Source: an uncultured Hippea sp. (GTDB lineage Bacteria; Campylobacterota_A; Desulfurellia; JAADFJ01). From it: DNA of 12,439 bases. Positions within the stretch are counted from its first letter, which is position 1, and every line of letters starts with the position of its first letter. Position numbers and translations under genes: made by a program. Shown here piece after piece: positions 1 through 7,978 of the stretch. Where the stretch lies: positions 1 through 12,439 of the forward strand of contig CAJVZA010000060.1 of the NCBI GenBank assembly GCA_913009315.1. Direction: 5' to 3'. A model generated the notes under the pieces. That model searched no databases. It worked only from the letters and a program-made list of their open reading frames with translations, and was not told the DNA's origin.

Positions 1-128
1 GGTTTACCGGCAATCATGTAACCGGATTGAATAAGCAATTCCCTGAGTATATCGCTGTCATGAAAATTCATCTGGCAGCCGAAAGTTTTTATATAAACTA
101 TTCCTTCTTTTTGTGAATCTTTATCCAC
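1..128 (-). CDS. miaB: MiaB, tRNA methylthiotransferase, N-terminal fragment
   Basis: Only the first 42 codons are in the window; the gene continues past the left edge. From a GTG at 128 the reverse strand reads VDKDSQKEGIVYIKTFGCQM and continues NFHDSDILRELLIQSGY. The segment IKTFGCQMN followed by DSD is the hallmark N-terminus of MiaB, the radical-SAM enzyme that adds the 2-methylthio group to i6A37 of tRNAs reading UNN codons. The cysteine of GCQMN (residue 18) would be the first ligand of the auxiliary [4Fe-4S] cluster in the UPF0004 domain. The GTG lies inside the 3' end of mltG (31-base overlap) and has an AAGGA-type ribosome-binding site about six bases upstream, which is why I chose it. 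RimO and MtaB share the domain, but the CQMN motif favours MiaB. The radical-SAM and TRAM domains are off the window. Confidence 0.85.
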   Translation of the reverse strand, partial: MDKDSQKEGIVYIKTFGCQMNFHDSDILRELLIQSGYMIAGK

Positions 129-1024
129 TCTTTTTCCTTTTTATAGTTTGTAAAAAAAAATGTTGATCCGTCATAACTCAAGAAATACAACAGATTTCCT
201 TTTGGTGCATCGGAAGCATATTGTATGGCTTTTAAGGACGGGTTAGATATCGGCGTTGGAGGTAATCCCCTGTTTTTATATAAGTTGTATGGTGTTGCTG
301 CATTAAAATCCGCATGATTTAATCTATTTTTACCGAGGGCATATTGAAGCGCAGAATCCAATCCCAGCGGCATGTTGCGTTTGAGCCTGTTATGTATTAC
401 TTCGCTTACTTTGCGTCCTTTTCTGATCGACTCTTTTTCAATCAGAGACGCAATTATTAAAATTTTTCTCAATTTTTTATCTGTGAGGTCGAATCGTTTC
501 GTTTTGTTCTGAAAATGAACAATCATTTTTGTTATTGCACTGACAGCCCCTTCGTCTATTTTGAAAGTATACGTATCGGGAAAAAGATATCCCTCTATAA
601 ACGGATATATATTTTTACTTATGCTGCCGGGTTTTATAACCTGATTCGCCTCGAGTATACTTACAGCCGATTTTGCAGTGATACCCTCCGGAAATGTCAG
701 GGAAACGGTTTCGACCTTCCCTAATTTCAATTTTTCAACAATATCAAGAGGAGAAAGCATGCCTGAAAAAGAATATACTCCCGCCTGAACCTTAGTTCTT
801 GCAACTTTATAATAATACCACAGCCAGGACGGTTTTCTTATTATTCCTTTGCCTGCCAGCTCTTTGATTACATTCGTAATTGATTCATTTTTTTCCACCC
901 TAACGGTTTGGTGTCCTACATCAATCTTTTTATGAAAATATGAAATGTATGTTATCAAAAGGAACACCAGAACGGCTGTTGTGATTATTCCGAAAAAAGC
1001 CTCTATGATAAAAATCTTTTTCAA
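98..1024 (-). CDS. mltG: MltG-like endolytic murein transglycosylase (YceG family)
   Basis: A 308-residue, single-pass inner-membrane protein with a cytoplasmic stub, one membrane helix at about residues 8-30 and a periplasmic catalytic region. MltG cleaves nascent peptidoglycan glycan strands and is thought to set strand length. Diagnostic motifs are EGYLFPDTY (144-152), the catalytic stretch ASLIEKES, where E196 aligns with the catalytic glutamate of E. coli MltG, and the C-terminal YNLYKNRGLPPTPISNPS block (246-263). A LysM-like segment is plausible around 38-85. Length is normal for the family. The start is a TTG whose first base lies one base before the TGA stop of yqgF (TTGA overlap), pointing to translational coupling; no strong independent ribosome-binding site is visible. 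It is third in the typA-yqgF-mltG-miaB operon. Confidence 0.93.
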   Translation of the reverse strand: MKKIFIIEAFFGIITTAVLVFLLITYISYFHKKIDVGHQTVRVEKNESITNVIKELAGKGIIRKPSWLWYYYKVARTKVQAGVYSFSGMLSPLDIVEKLKLGKVETVSLTFPEGITAKSAVSILEANQVIKPGSISKNIYPFIEGYLFPDTYTFKIDEGAVSAITKMIVHFQNKTKRFDLTDKKLRKILIIASLIEKESIRKGRKVSEVIHNRLKRNMPLGLDSALQYALGKNRLNHADFNAATPYNLYKNRGLPPTPISNPSLKAIQYASDAPKGNLLYFLSYDGSTFFFTNYKKEKEWIKIHKKKE

Positions 1025-1443
1025 GTTGGTCCGCGCTGTAATTCCAGAAAATCCTCAAGAATGATTACCGCAGATATTCGGTCAATCACCTTTTTATGGT
1101 GTCTGTTTTTTATGCCGGCTTCATGAAGGACGGAATGAGCCATCTTTGTAGTAAAACGCTCATCATAATAAACCACAGGCACTCCGGTAGATTTCTTCAA
1201 TCTGTCTGCAAAATCAGTAACCTTTTTTGTCTGCTCGGTTTCCCTGTTTCCCAGGCTGAGCGGCAATCCCACAACAATTTTGCCTACGTTGTAAGAATCT
1301 GCAATCGATATAATTTCGGCAATATCTTTTTCTATGCTTCGTCCTCTTTTTACGGTCGTAACCGGTGAGGCTATGATACCGTCCGGATCGCTTACGGCAA
1401 CTCCAATTGTTTTATCACCGACATCAAGCGACAGAATTCTCAC
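1021..1443 (-). CDS. yqgF: YqgF/RuvX, putative pre-16S rRNA nuclease (RNase H-like)
   Basis: An RNase H-fold nuclease of about 140 residues, the family linked to 16S rRNA 5'-end maturation and formerly called a putative Holliday-junction resolvase. Motifs with the start used here: [14 protein letters not shown] with acidic D7, VGLPLSLGNRETEQT (58-72), YYDERFTT with E95, and DRISAVIILEDFL with D121. These are the expected metal-binding acidic positions. A frame open back to 1482 would add 13 residues, but the GTG at 1443 has AAAGGAG seven bases upstream, and the protein then begins MRILSLDVG, typical of the family. With this start it overlaps the end of typA by 20 bases. Its stop overlaps the mltG start by four bases, so translation is probably coupled through the operon. 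Confidence 0.92.
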   Translation of the reverse strand: MRILSLDVGDKTIGVAVSDPDGIIASPVTTVKRGRSIEKDIAEIISIADSYNVGKIVVGLPLSLGNRETEQTKKVTDFADRLKKSTGVPVVYYDERFTTKMAHSVLHEAGIKNRHHKKVIDRISAVIILEDFLELQRGPT

Positions 1444-3244
1444 CGAGCCACTCCTTTCCCTTGCTGAATTTTCTTCTCGCATTCGGATTTAATGTTCTGA
1501 AGCGCAGACGAACTGCTCCGGGCGTAATTTCAATTTCCTGATCATCCTCTACAATCTCAAGCGCTCTTTCAAGACTAAATTTTACAGGAGGCTTAATTAC
1601 CACTGTTTCATCAGCCGCCGCCGCCCTCATATTTGTCAGATTTTTCTTTTTACAGACATTGACATCGATATCATGATCAACAGCAGTGAAACCGACAATC
1701 TGACCCTGATAAACCTCATCTCCGGGAGCAACATAAAATTCACCGCGCTTTTCCAGATTATTCAGAGCGTATGATGTTACTCTTCCTGTTTCAAAAGCAG
1801 CGAGAGAACGATACTTTTTGGCGTTGATATCGCCTTTGTAATCCTGATAGTTTTTAAAACTGAAATATATAACTCCTTCGCCATGAGTGTCCGTTAAAAA
1901 CTGCTGATGGTAGCCGAGCGATCCTCTGGTTGGAATAGTGCCTGTAATTCTTGACATATTTTCAGAAAGCTGCTCAATGTTTTCTATTGAAGCCTTGCGT
2001 TTTGAAATCTCTTCTATAACAGCACCTACATAGCCAGGGCTTACTTCAACCGTAAAGTTGAGTATAGGCTCCAGTTTTCTGCCGTTTTCCTTTTTAATAA
2101 TTACCTTTGGAGCCGAAACGGAAAACTCATACCCTTGTCTTCTCATCTGCTCCATAATAACGGCAAGCTGCAGCTCTCCCCTCGCAACTATCTCATACCT
2201 GTTTGAATCAAGTTCATTGAACTTTATACTGACATTTGATCGTGATTCTTTTATAAGACGTTCTTTAAGTTTGTTCGATGTAACATACTTACCTTCTCTG
2301 CCTGCAAAAGGACTATCATTAACCGAAAAAACGGCGGACAAAGTCGGTTCATCGATATGAAACGGTGCAAGCGGCATCGGATTTTCTTTATCTGTAAGGG
2401 TAACTCCTACATCAATATCGGCAATTCCGCTTACCGCTACTATATCTCCTGCAGCTGCGCTTTCAATTGCTACACGTTTGTTTCTCTGATAGCCGAAAAG
2501 CTTCATTACTCTTGCATTTTCCTGTTTTTCATTCGGATATACCGCAAGGATACTGTCATTGATACCAATGGTTCCGCTTTTTATTCTTCCTATGCCGAGC
2601 CTCCCGAGATAATCATCATAATCAATTAAGCTTATCTGCAGCTGAAGCGGCTTTTTCATATCTGACGCGGGATCTTTAACATATTTTAATACGGTATCGA
2701 AAAACGGGGTAAAATCCTTTTTTTCATCAGAAAATTCATATATGGCATAACCCTTTTTTGCTGAAGTATAGAGAATCGGAAAATCAAGCTGCTCCGATGA
2801 TGCACCTAAATTGTAGAATAGATCGAAAACCCTGCCTGCAATTTCATCTGACATGGCATCTTTTTTGTCTATTTTGTTAATAACAACTATCGGTAGAAAT
2901 CCATACTTTAAAGCCTTGCTCAAAAGAAACTTTGTCTGAGGCATAGGACCTTCAACAGCATCCACAAGAAGAAAAACGCCATCAACCATATTTAATATGC
3001 GTTCAACCTCACCGCCGAAATCTGCATGCCCCGGTGTGTCGACTATGTTGATTTTGTAATCTTTATACAAGACGGATGCAACTTTTGAAAGTATGGTTAT
3101 CCCTTTTTCACGCTCAAGATCGTTGCTATCTAATAAGCGCTCGCCTTTATCCCTGATTTTGCCGGAAAAGCGCAGCAGGCAGTCAACGAGCGTAGTTTTG
3201 CCATGATCTACATGGCTTATAATCGCAATATTTTTTATATTCAA
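1424..3244 (-). CDS. typA: TypA/BipA ribosome-associated GTPase
   Basis: A 606-residue translational GTPase related to EF-G, of the usual family length. It binds the ribosome and is implicated in 50S assembly, stress and cold adaptation. GTPase motifs: G1 HVDHGKTT (11-18), G2 REKGIT (45-50), G3 DTPGH (69-73) followed by [11 protein letters not shown], and G4 NKID (123-126). Domain II, the EF-G-like domains III and V, and the BipA-specific C-terminal domain follow to the end, closing with [12 protein letters not shown]. The start is TTG at 3244, with a perfect AGGAGG seven bases upstream; no in-frame ATG sits nearby. A promoter candidate lies just upstream, making typA the first gene of the operon. 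It overlaps yqgF by 20 bases. Confidence 0.97.
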   Translation of the reverse strand: MNIKNIAIISHVDHGKTTLVDCLLRFSGKIRDKGERLLDSNDLEREKGITILSKVASVLYKDYKINIVDTPGHADFGGEVERILNMVDGVFLLVDAVEGPMPQTKFLLSKALKYGFLPIVVINKIDKKDAMSDEIAGRVFDLFYNLGASSEQLDFPILYTSAKKGYAIYEFSDEKKDFTPFFDTVLKYVKDPASDMKKPLQLQISLIDYDDYLGRLGIGRIKSGTIGINDSILAVYPNEKQENARVMKLFGYQRNKRVAIESAAAGDIVAVSGIADIDVGVTLTDKENPMPLAPFHIDEPTLSAVFSVNDSPFAGREGKYVTSNKLKERLIKESRSNVSIKFNELDSNRYEIVARGELQLAVIMEQMRRQGYEFSVSAPKVIIKKENGRKLEPILNFTVEVSPGYVGAVIEEISKRKASIENIEQLSENMSRITGTIPTRGSLGYHQQFLTDTHGEGVIYFSFKNYQDYKGDINAKKYRSLAAFETGRVTSYALNNLEKRGEFYVAPGDEVYQGQIVGFTAVDHDIDVNVCKKKNLTNMRAAAADETVVIKPPVKFSLERALEIVEDDQEIEITPGAVRLRFRTLNPNARRKFSKGKEWLGENSVA

Positions 3245-3265
3245 TAGAATCCTCCTAAAGATGAG

Positions 3266-3293
3266 ATATTATGACGATTTTTTTAATTGTCAA
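3266..3293 (-). promoter_or_regulatory. Candidate sigma-70-type promoter for the typA operon
   Basis: On the reverse strand a perfect TTGACA (3293-3288) is followed after 16 bases by TAATAT (3271-3266), four of six matches to TATAAT. Transcription would begin near 3259, leaving a leader of about 15 bases that still includes the AGGAGG at 3256-3251. Spacing and position fit; the -10 is mediocre. Confidence 0.5.
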
Positions 3294-3321
3294 CATCAAT
3301 ATTATAGGAGCATGGGGGTCT

Positions 3322-3366
3322 ATCATCGTATTTTAGATGATGAGGCACATATTAATAAAATGTGCC
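3322..3366. repeat. Two adjacent small stem-loops upstream of typA
   Basis: The first inverted repeat is ATCATC (3322-3327) with GATGAT (3336-3341) around an 8-base loop. The second is GGCACAT (3344-3350) with ATGTGCC (3360-3366) around a 9-base loop. Both arms pair perfectly. They lie between the end of the diguanylate cyclase gene and the typA promoter. They could end transcription from the upstream gene or bind a regulator, but neither is followed by a convincing T-run on either strand. Confidence 0.3.
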
Positions 3367-3484
3367 AGGATGAATGTTGATAAAAATGCGGCTCTTGGGG
3401 TCAGAGATATCTCGGGATCTCAACATTTGACATAACTCCTTAGATCCTGATGTATCATATTAGGTATTGCGAGTATTTTTCCCT

Positions 3485-3512
3485 CCGTCATTACGAGCGC
3501 AACGGCAATCTC
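3485..3512 (+). repeat. Dispersed GTCATTGC-type repeat, degenerate copy
   Basis: This copy begins CCGTCATTACGAGCGC and ends GGCAATCTC. The layout GTCATTGCGAG, then a variable GC-rich core, then GGCAATCTC matches, from memory, a short dispersed palindromic repeat seen between genes in many Desulfobacterota, Nitrospirota, Rickettsiales and uncultured bacteria. One base in the GTCATTGC core is changed (A for G) and the middle is shortened. Confidence 0.5.
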
Positions 3513-3600
3513 AATTTCTTATGTATCACAGGCATCCTGTCTGTAAGCTTAAATCGGGAAGTTATGTCAAATGCAAAGAGGTTGTTGAAAACTTCTGTTT

Positions 3601-3634
3601 GTCATTGCAGGCACCGAAAGGTGCGTGGCAATCC
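3601..3634 (+). repeat. Dispersed GTCATTGC-type repeat with internal hairpin
   Basis: A second direct-orientation copy with ends GTCATTGC and GGCAATCCC. The core folds as GCACC-GAAA-GGTGC (3611-3624), a five-pair stem closed by a GNRA tetraloop. Its 5' end is one arm of an inverted pair whose other arm lies at 3681-3688. Confidence 0.55.
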
Positions 3635-3654
3635 CTTTATTGTCAACGTTTTTT

Positions 3655-3688
3655 GAGATTGTTCCGTCACTCTATTCCCAGCAATGAC
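3655..3688 (-). repeat. Dispersed GTCATTGC-type repeat, inverted copy
   Basis: Read on the reverse strand this begins GTCATTGC and ends GTGACGGAACAATCTC, the same layout as the two upstream copies in opposite orientation. With the copy at 3601 it makes an 88-base segment bounded by GTCATTGC and GCAATGAC, resembling a small non-autonomous palindromic element. No flanking target duplication is obvious. Confidence 0.5.
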
Positions 3689-3788
3689 ATTTATCAACAG
3701 GCTGTTGAGACGCGACCCCCGTATTACATTACCTATTTTCCCTCTAAAGCGGGTAATCTACATTACCTGTGACAATAGGCAAAAGCGG

Positions 3789-5681
3789 TTAATATTCATC
3801 ACTTTCCCACATAGAAGATTCAAACCTGACAACCTTATTTCTGCCTGTAGTTTTGGCCTTATACATAGCTACATCGCTGTATTTTATACATTTCCATAAA
3901 TTTTCAGCATCTTCCGGGAATATTGATATGCCTATGCTGATGGTTTTTTTAATCACGTTGCTTGATGCAACTATTTCGGAAGCTTCTACGGTTTGTCTAA
4001 TACGCTCGGATATCTCTTTAGCCTTTTCGTTATCTGCATCTTGAAGTAAAATAAGAAATTCTTCTCCTCCGAATCTAATTGCAATGTCGGCTTCTCTTAT
4101 TGACTTAGATATAGATCTGGTAATTGCCTTTAAAACTTCATCACCAATGTTGTGTCCGTAAACATCATTGACCTGTTTAAAGAAATCTATATCACACATT
4201 AGAATACCTGCTTTAGCACTTCTCCTTTTAACGGAAGCTGCAAATGTGGAAGCAAATTCATCTAAAAAACGCCTGTTATATAATCCGGTTAAGGGGTCTT
4301 TCATTGTCGTCTCTTTTAGTTGACTCAATAATCTCTTTGCCTCAACGACAGGTGCTACCTCTTTTAAGTACCTCTTCAGCCTCTTTATTTTACCATCAAC
4401 ATCCTCATATTTTATATTTTTATCAAAAACGACTTGAGCTATACCTCCCACGCTGCCGCTGATCATTAAAGGTATGCATACATAATTTTTATCCTTTTCA
4501 TAAGCAAAGCTCAAACACACATTCTCTTTTTCAAAGGAATTTATATCATTAGCTGTTCTAACCGCTCTGCATAAATCTGAGTCTACAAGAATATCCTGCT
4601 TGCAAAACATTTTGCCATCAGGAGCGATAACTTGTTTCAGCGAATTTTTACTGTTATTCACCTCGTACATATTGAATTCCTCAAAGCCCAGTTCTGTTTC
4701 TGCTATATTCTTTATTCTTTCATAAACTGCATCAATATCCCTATCTTCTTCAACTGTTTTCTTAAACGATGCGAGTTTATAACTTTCCTCTATGAAAGCA
4801 TTAAAATTTCTAATGAGATAACCCAATTCGTCCTTCGTTTTATAAGGTAATTTCAATTTTTCAGACACATCCTCATACAAAAAATTCCTTGAAAGTTCTG
4901 CAACCTGTTTCAAATAGGATACCATTTTAGAAATAACAAAGAAAAAGAATAAACCGGCTATTAAAGAAAAAATACCGCCAAAAATAATACTTAAAATAAT
5001 AGTATGGAATATTTCGCTTTTTCTTCTTTTTATATAACTTGCAACCTCTTTATTTATATTATCTAAATAAAATCCGCTTCCAACTATCCAGTTCCAGGGA
5101 TAAAACAGTTTAACATAAGACGTTTTAGGAAAACAAGTGTTTTCCGGCAAACCTAATTTAGGCCAGCAATATTTAACAAACCCGTATTCTCGAGTTTTTA
5201 CCACGCTTGCCATATTTCTAAAAAGATATACTCCGTTTTTATCCTTAAAGTTCCATACATTTTTACCATTTAGATCAGGTTTGGTTGGTTCTGCTACCAT
5301 AATACCGTTAGCAGTATTTATCCATACATAGTTTGATAGATTTTCTCCTATATTATATCTTATAGAATACACAACACGGATGGATTTCTTTTTTGCATTA
5401 TTCTCATCTATCTTGCCGTCTTTGTAATCTTGATAAAAATTATTTATATTTCTAATTGCGATGTTTACCGCATTTATAGCGCTTTGTTTGTCTGTTTTTA
5501 GAAGATTGTCTCTGTAGATATCTGATCCTTTTTGTATAATTTTAATGTTGCTGTATATATAATACGAATATCCCGCTACTCCTATAATAGATAGCGAAAC
5601 TATATACATTACCAGTATTTTGATTTTTAAACTTCTATCTTTAAAATTAAAAAATCGCCGCATATTTGAATTTCCAGACAT
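3789..5681 (-). CDS. Membrane diguanylate cyclase: Cache, HAMP, GAF-like, GGDEF
   Basis: A 630-residue inner-membrane signalling protein that should make cyclic di-GMP in response to an extracytoplasmic cue. Order: membrane helix about 20-44; periplasmic single-Cache (Cache_2-like) domain about 50-215, with YVWINTANGIMVAEP and a YPWNWIVGSGFYLD motif; helix about 225-252; HAMP about 250-305; GAF-like region about 315-445; GGDEF about 458-622. Catalytic features look intact: DPLTGLYNRR (462-471), DIDFFKQVNDVYGH and the GGEEF signature (538-542). RxxD at 529-532, five residues before GGEEF, is a product-inhibition I-site. There is no EAL or HD-GYP domain, so it is a synthase only. The first ATG (5681) lies almost at the predicted transcription start; the ATG at 5663 (residue 7) has a GGA nine bases upstream and may be the true start. 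It appears monocistronic. The Cache ligand cannot be read from sequence. Confidence 0.93.
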   Translation of the reverse strand: MSGNSNMRRFFNFKDRSLKIKILVMYIVSLSIIGVAGYSYYIYSNIKIIQKGSDIYRDNLLKTDKQSAINAVNIAIRNINNFYQDYKDGKIDENNAKKKSIRVVYSIRYNIGENLSNYVWINTANGIMVAEPTKPDLNGKNVWNFKDKNGVYLFRNMASVVKTREYGFVKYCWPKLGLPENTCFPKTSYVKLFYPWNWIVGSGFYLDNINKEVASYIKRRKSEIFHTIILSIIFGGIFSLIAGLFFFFVISKMVSYLKQVAELSRNFLYEDVSEKLKLPYKTKDELGYLIRNFNAFIEESYKLASFKKTVEEDRDIDAVYERIKNIAETELGFEEFNMYEVNNSKNSLKQVIAPDGKMFCKQDILVDSDLCRAVRTANDINSFEKENVCLSFAYEKDKNYVCIPLMISGSVGGIAQVVFDKNIKYEDVDGKIKRLKRYLKEVAPVVEAKRLLSQLKETTMKDPLTGLYNRRFLDEFASTFAASVKRRSAKAGILMCDIDFFKQVNDVYGHNIGDEVLKAITRSISKSIREADIAIRFGGEEFLILLQDADNEKAKEISERIRQTVEASEIVASSNVIKKTISIGISIFPEDAENLWKCIKYSDVAMYKAKTTGRNKVVRFESSMWESDEY

Positions 5682-6006
5682 ACCTTATACATATATACTG
5701 TATAACTAAGCATGTCAAACAATTTCTTGCACAGTCTATGTATAATCTCTCACATGGCAGAGCACCTTAAACACAATATTACATCAATTTGCTCAAAAAT
5801 TGTCTGATCATTTTGTACAGAAGAGATAGATTGGCAAATTACTTGTATGATTTTTGTGATGACTGGGAACACAGAATTAGAGTTAGAAAAGGTTCTAATT
5901 ATAGCCTATGCCTGTCATTTAAATTAATCGTCATCTTTTGCATTTCCGACAAATAGAAAATATGGATAGCAAAAAATGCTCAAATATCCCTACTGCAGTA
6001 GTCTCA
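5682..6006. other. Intergenic region between the DedA and GGDEF genes
   Basis: This stretch is AT-rich and has no protein-like frame. Besides the promoter for the GGDEF gene it holds an inverted repeat AATTAGA/TCTAATT (5875-5881 and 5894-5900, 12-base loop) and a 12-base palindrome CTACTGCAGTAG (5990-6001) just past the DedA stop. Neither has a T-run, so I cannot call a terminator for the aminotransferase-DedA unit. Confidence 0.5.
5690..5718 (-). promoter_or_regulatory. Candidate promoter for the diguanylate cyclase gene
   Basis: On the reverse strand a perfect TTGACA (5718-5713) is followed after 17 bases by TATATG (5695-5690). The predicted transcript start is near 5683, only about two bases before the first ATG. 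The mRNA would be nearly leaderless for that ATG, or have an 18-20 base leader for the in-frame ATG at 5663. Confidence 0.5.
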
Positions 6007-6576
6007 CTATCGGTTTTTTAATAAATGTAAAATCTTTTTTGCAATAAAAAACAGCACTATAATTGATGCCGTAATCCAAACACTATAGATTGGTGAATTG
6101 GAAAACGCCGAAGCTGTTTTTCCCAGAAAAAATCCTATCGCACCGACAGCCATCGCCCATACCATGCAGTTGACAAGCTGAGCAACAGTAAACCAGGAAA
6201 ATTTAATTTCGGATATCCCAAAGCTGATTGCTCCAACTACTCTGACACCGTAAAGATATTGAAGTATGATAACCGCTTTAGTTTTGTTCTGTTCAATATA
6301 GTCATTAAGCATGGTAATCTTTTCAGAAAATCCATATTTTAGTGAAAGTTTCCATACCGTCTTTTTTCCTATACTTCTGCCTACAATAAACCACACAATG
6401 TGACCCAGCCATGCGCCGGCTGCGGCTGCCGCCCAAACATACATCGGATGCAGTAACTGCTGGCCGGCCATAGCTCCGGCGATAACAAGCATCGATTCAC
6501 CCTCTAAAAATGTGCCTGCAAAAACTGCAATTATGCCATACTCAGATACGATTTTCCGTAGAAAATCTACACTCAA
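6007..6576 (-). CDS. DedA-family membrane protein, YohD-like
   Basis: A 189-residue polytopic inner-membrane protein of the DedA/VTT (SNARE-associated) family. Members are linked to flipping of undecaprenyl phosphate or phospholipids and to envelope homeostasis. Residues 13-33, with YGIIAVFAGTFLEGES, carry the conserved glutamate motif. GAWLGHIVWFIVGRSIG (54-70) is the G-x3-G-x-x-x-x-x-x-x-GR block, and YLYGVRVVG (108-116) carries the conserved arginine, R112. From memory, overall layout and length resemble E. coli YohD. H59 stands where most relatives have Asp in the GD step. The start is TTG at 6576, eight bases after the aminotransferase stop, without a good ribosome-binding site; coupling to the upstream gene is likely. 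Substrate unknown. Confidence 0.88.
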   Translation of the reverse strand: MSVDFLRKIVSEYGIIAVFAGTFLEGESMLVIAGAMAGQQLLHPMYVWAAAAAGAWLGHIVWFIVGRSIGKKTVWKLSLKYGFSEKITMLNDYIEQNKTKAVIILQYLYGVRVVGAISFGISEIKFSWFTVAQLVNCMVWAMAVGAIGFFLGKTASAFSNSPIYSVWITASIIVLFFIAKKILHLLKNR

Positions 6577-6584
6577 TAAAACAA

Positions 6585-7889
6585 CTATTTATAAGACTCC
6601 ACGTATTCAACAATTTTATCGGCAACTGTTTTCACCGTATTTTTGAACTTCTCGGCATCCGGTTCAAGCAGCGTTATTCTGAAACCCTGAAGCTGGGTAA
6701 AGAACGCGGTAAGCGGTATAACACAGATACCTGTCGAAGCAAGCAGATAATAAACAAACCGCTTGTCGTGCTCACAATTATCATTAAGTATACTTTTTAC
6801 AAAATCATCGATATTTTTGTTTTTTATAGGCAATATCTGCTTGTTGTTCAACACCGATTCATTGAAAACAACACTGGCATAGAACGCACCATCCGTTCTA
6901 TTGACAACCGTGTAAGGTACATTTTTGAATACATTGTAAGCTATGTTTGAAAGTTTTTCGTAATGCTTTTTTCTCTTCTCTAAATGCTTTTCATAATTTG
7001 GGTTTGTTATTATAAGCGGCACTGCAATCTGAGGAAGCGTCGTTGAACAAACCTCAGCCATCTTCTGATTCAGGATTGCATTTATATATCGTTTGAATGA
7101 CCTGTCCTTGTCTATGTTGTAGATCTCCATCCATCCGCATCTGGCTCCGGGCCATGGAAATTCTTTAGAGACACCCTGAAGACTTACTCCCGGAACATCT
7201 CCAATCAGATCGGCAAGCATGGCGGACTTTTTTCCATTGTAGATAATTTTTCGATAAATTTCATCAAATATAAGAAACAGGTCGTATTTTTTTGCAATAG
7301 CCACAATCTCTTTTAATGTCGCCTCATCATAAACAAATCCCGTAGGATTATCCGGATTAATTACCAATATTCCTACGATTGCATTGTGGCTTTTTACCTT
7401 CCGCTCCAGCTCCTTTAAGTCGGGTTCCCAGTTATTGTATGGATTCATCCTGTATGAATTTGGCGGAAAAGATGCATGCAGAACCTCGGCCAACAGATGG
7501 GTTGAATATGTCGGTTCCGGCATAATGATTCTTGCATCAACTCTCAAGGCGCTGTATGATCTTGCAATCGCATCTCCGATACCGTTAAAAAATATAACAT
7601 CATCTTTTGTTATTTGAGCTCCGCCTCTTCCGTTATTCTCTTTTACTAAAAATTCTATTGCTTCGTTATTGCCTTGTGTCGGAGAATATGCGTACGAATT
7701 ATCGTCGCGAGCAACCTCCGCTATGATATCCTTCATCCAGTCGGGAATCTTTTCTCCCTTTGCAATAGGATCTCCTATGTTTTCCCAGATTATCTGAGTG
7801 CCGTCCTCTTTTAATTTGTTTGCGACAGAAACGATATTTCTTATTTCATAAGTAAGACCGTTGCCGCTTTTTGCTACATCAAAACGCAT
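6585..7889 (-). CDS. PLP-dependent aminotransferase, class I/II
   Basis: A 434-residue cytoplasmic fold-type I aminotransferase. Visible motifs are WENIGDPIAKGEKIP near the N-terminus, YAYSPTQGNNEA (67-78), NPDNPTG (178-184) with cofactor-contacting N181, FDEIYR (208-213) with D209 facing the pyridine nitrogen, and GVSKEFPWPGARCGW (239-253) with K242 as the Schiff-base lysine. FRITLLEP near the C-terminus carries the arginine expected to bind the substrate carboxylate. All key residues are present. The class covers aspartate, alanine, tyrosine and other specificities, and I cannot assign a substrate. The ATG has AGGAG five bases upstream and a strong promoter candidate lies about 40 bases before it. 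It leads a two-gene unit with the DedA gene, with no obvious shared pathway. Confidence 0.93.
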   Translation of the reverse strand: MRFDVAKSGNGLTYEIRNIVSVANKLKEDGTQIIWENIGDPIAKGEKIPDWMKDIIAEVARDDNSYAYSPTQGNNEAIEFLVKENNGRGGAQITKDDVIFFNGIGDAIARSYSALRVDARIIMPEPTYSTHLLAEVLHASFPPNSYRMNPYNNWEPDLKELERKVKSHNAIVGILVINPDNPTGFVYDEATLKEIVAIAKKYDLFLIFDEIYRKIIYNGKKSAMLADLIGDVPGVSLQGVSKEFPWPGARCGWMEIYNIDKDRSFKRYINAILNQKMAEVCSTTLPQIAVPLIITNPNYEKHLEKRKKHYEKLSNIAYNVFKNVPYTVVNRTDGAFYASVVFNESVLNNKQILPIKNKNIDDFVKSILNDNCEHDKRFVYYLLASTGICVIPLTAFFTQLQGFRITLLEPDAEKFKNTVKTVADKIVEYVESYK

Positions 7890-7934
7890 AATCGCTCCTT
7901 TTTTGTTTCATTTCTAATACTGCTACAAAATAGT

Positions 7935-7963
7935 ATAATAGCTAAGGAATATCATTATTTCAA
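7935..7963 (-). promoter_or_regulatory. Promoter candidate for the aminotransferase-DedA unit
   Basis: On the reverse strand TTGAAA (7963-7958) and TATTAT (7940-7935) are separated by exactly 17 bases, each five of six to consensus. Transcription would start near 7928, giving a leader of about 38 bases. It sits in the 89-base gap after the histidine kinase stop, so this unit need not depend on read-through. Confidence 0.6.
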
Positions 7964-7978
7964 TTATAATTTTTTGAT

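Larger units (their letters stand above)
3245..3788. other. Intergenic region between the GGDEF gene and typA
   Basis: No frame here resembles a protein; the open plus-strand frames are short and low in information. Contents from the typA side: the typA promoter candidate, two small stem-loops (3322-3366), a palindrome GAGATATCTC (3404-3413), three divergent dispersed-repeat copies (3485-3688), and an inverted repeat GGTAAT/ATTACC (3752-3757/3762-3767) close to the end of the GGDEF gene. A 10-base direct repeat, TACATTACCT, occurs at 3725-3734 and 3759-3768. Confidence 0.55.

Noticed and set aside
1444-1482. Longer yqgF start adding 13 residues
   Set aside because: The added residues are not typical of the family and overlap typA further, whereas GTG at 1443 has a good ribosome-binding site.
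3427-3455. Plus-strand sigma-70 promoter starting TTGACA at 3427
   Set aside because: No acceptable -10 at 16-18 bases; TATCAT occurs only at 20, and no gene follows on that strand.
3450-3899. Plus-strand frames across the 3245-3788 intergenic region
   Set aside because: They run through the dispersed repeats, overlap one another in different frames and resemble no protein.
5711-5730. Sigma-54 promoter (TGTCA...TTGCA)
   Set aside because: The GG and GC doublets are not at the required 10-base spacing and the first doublet is GT.
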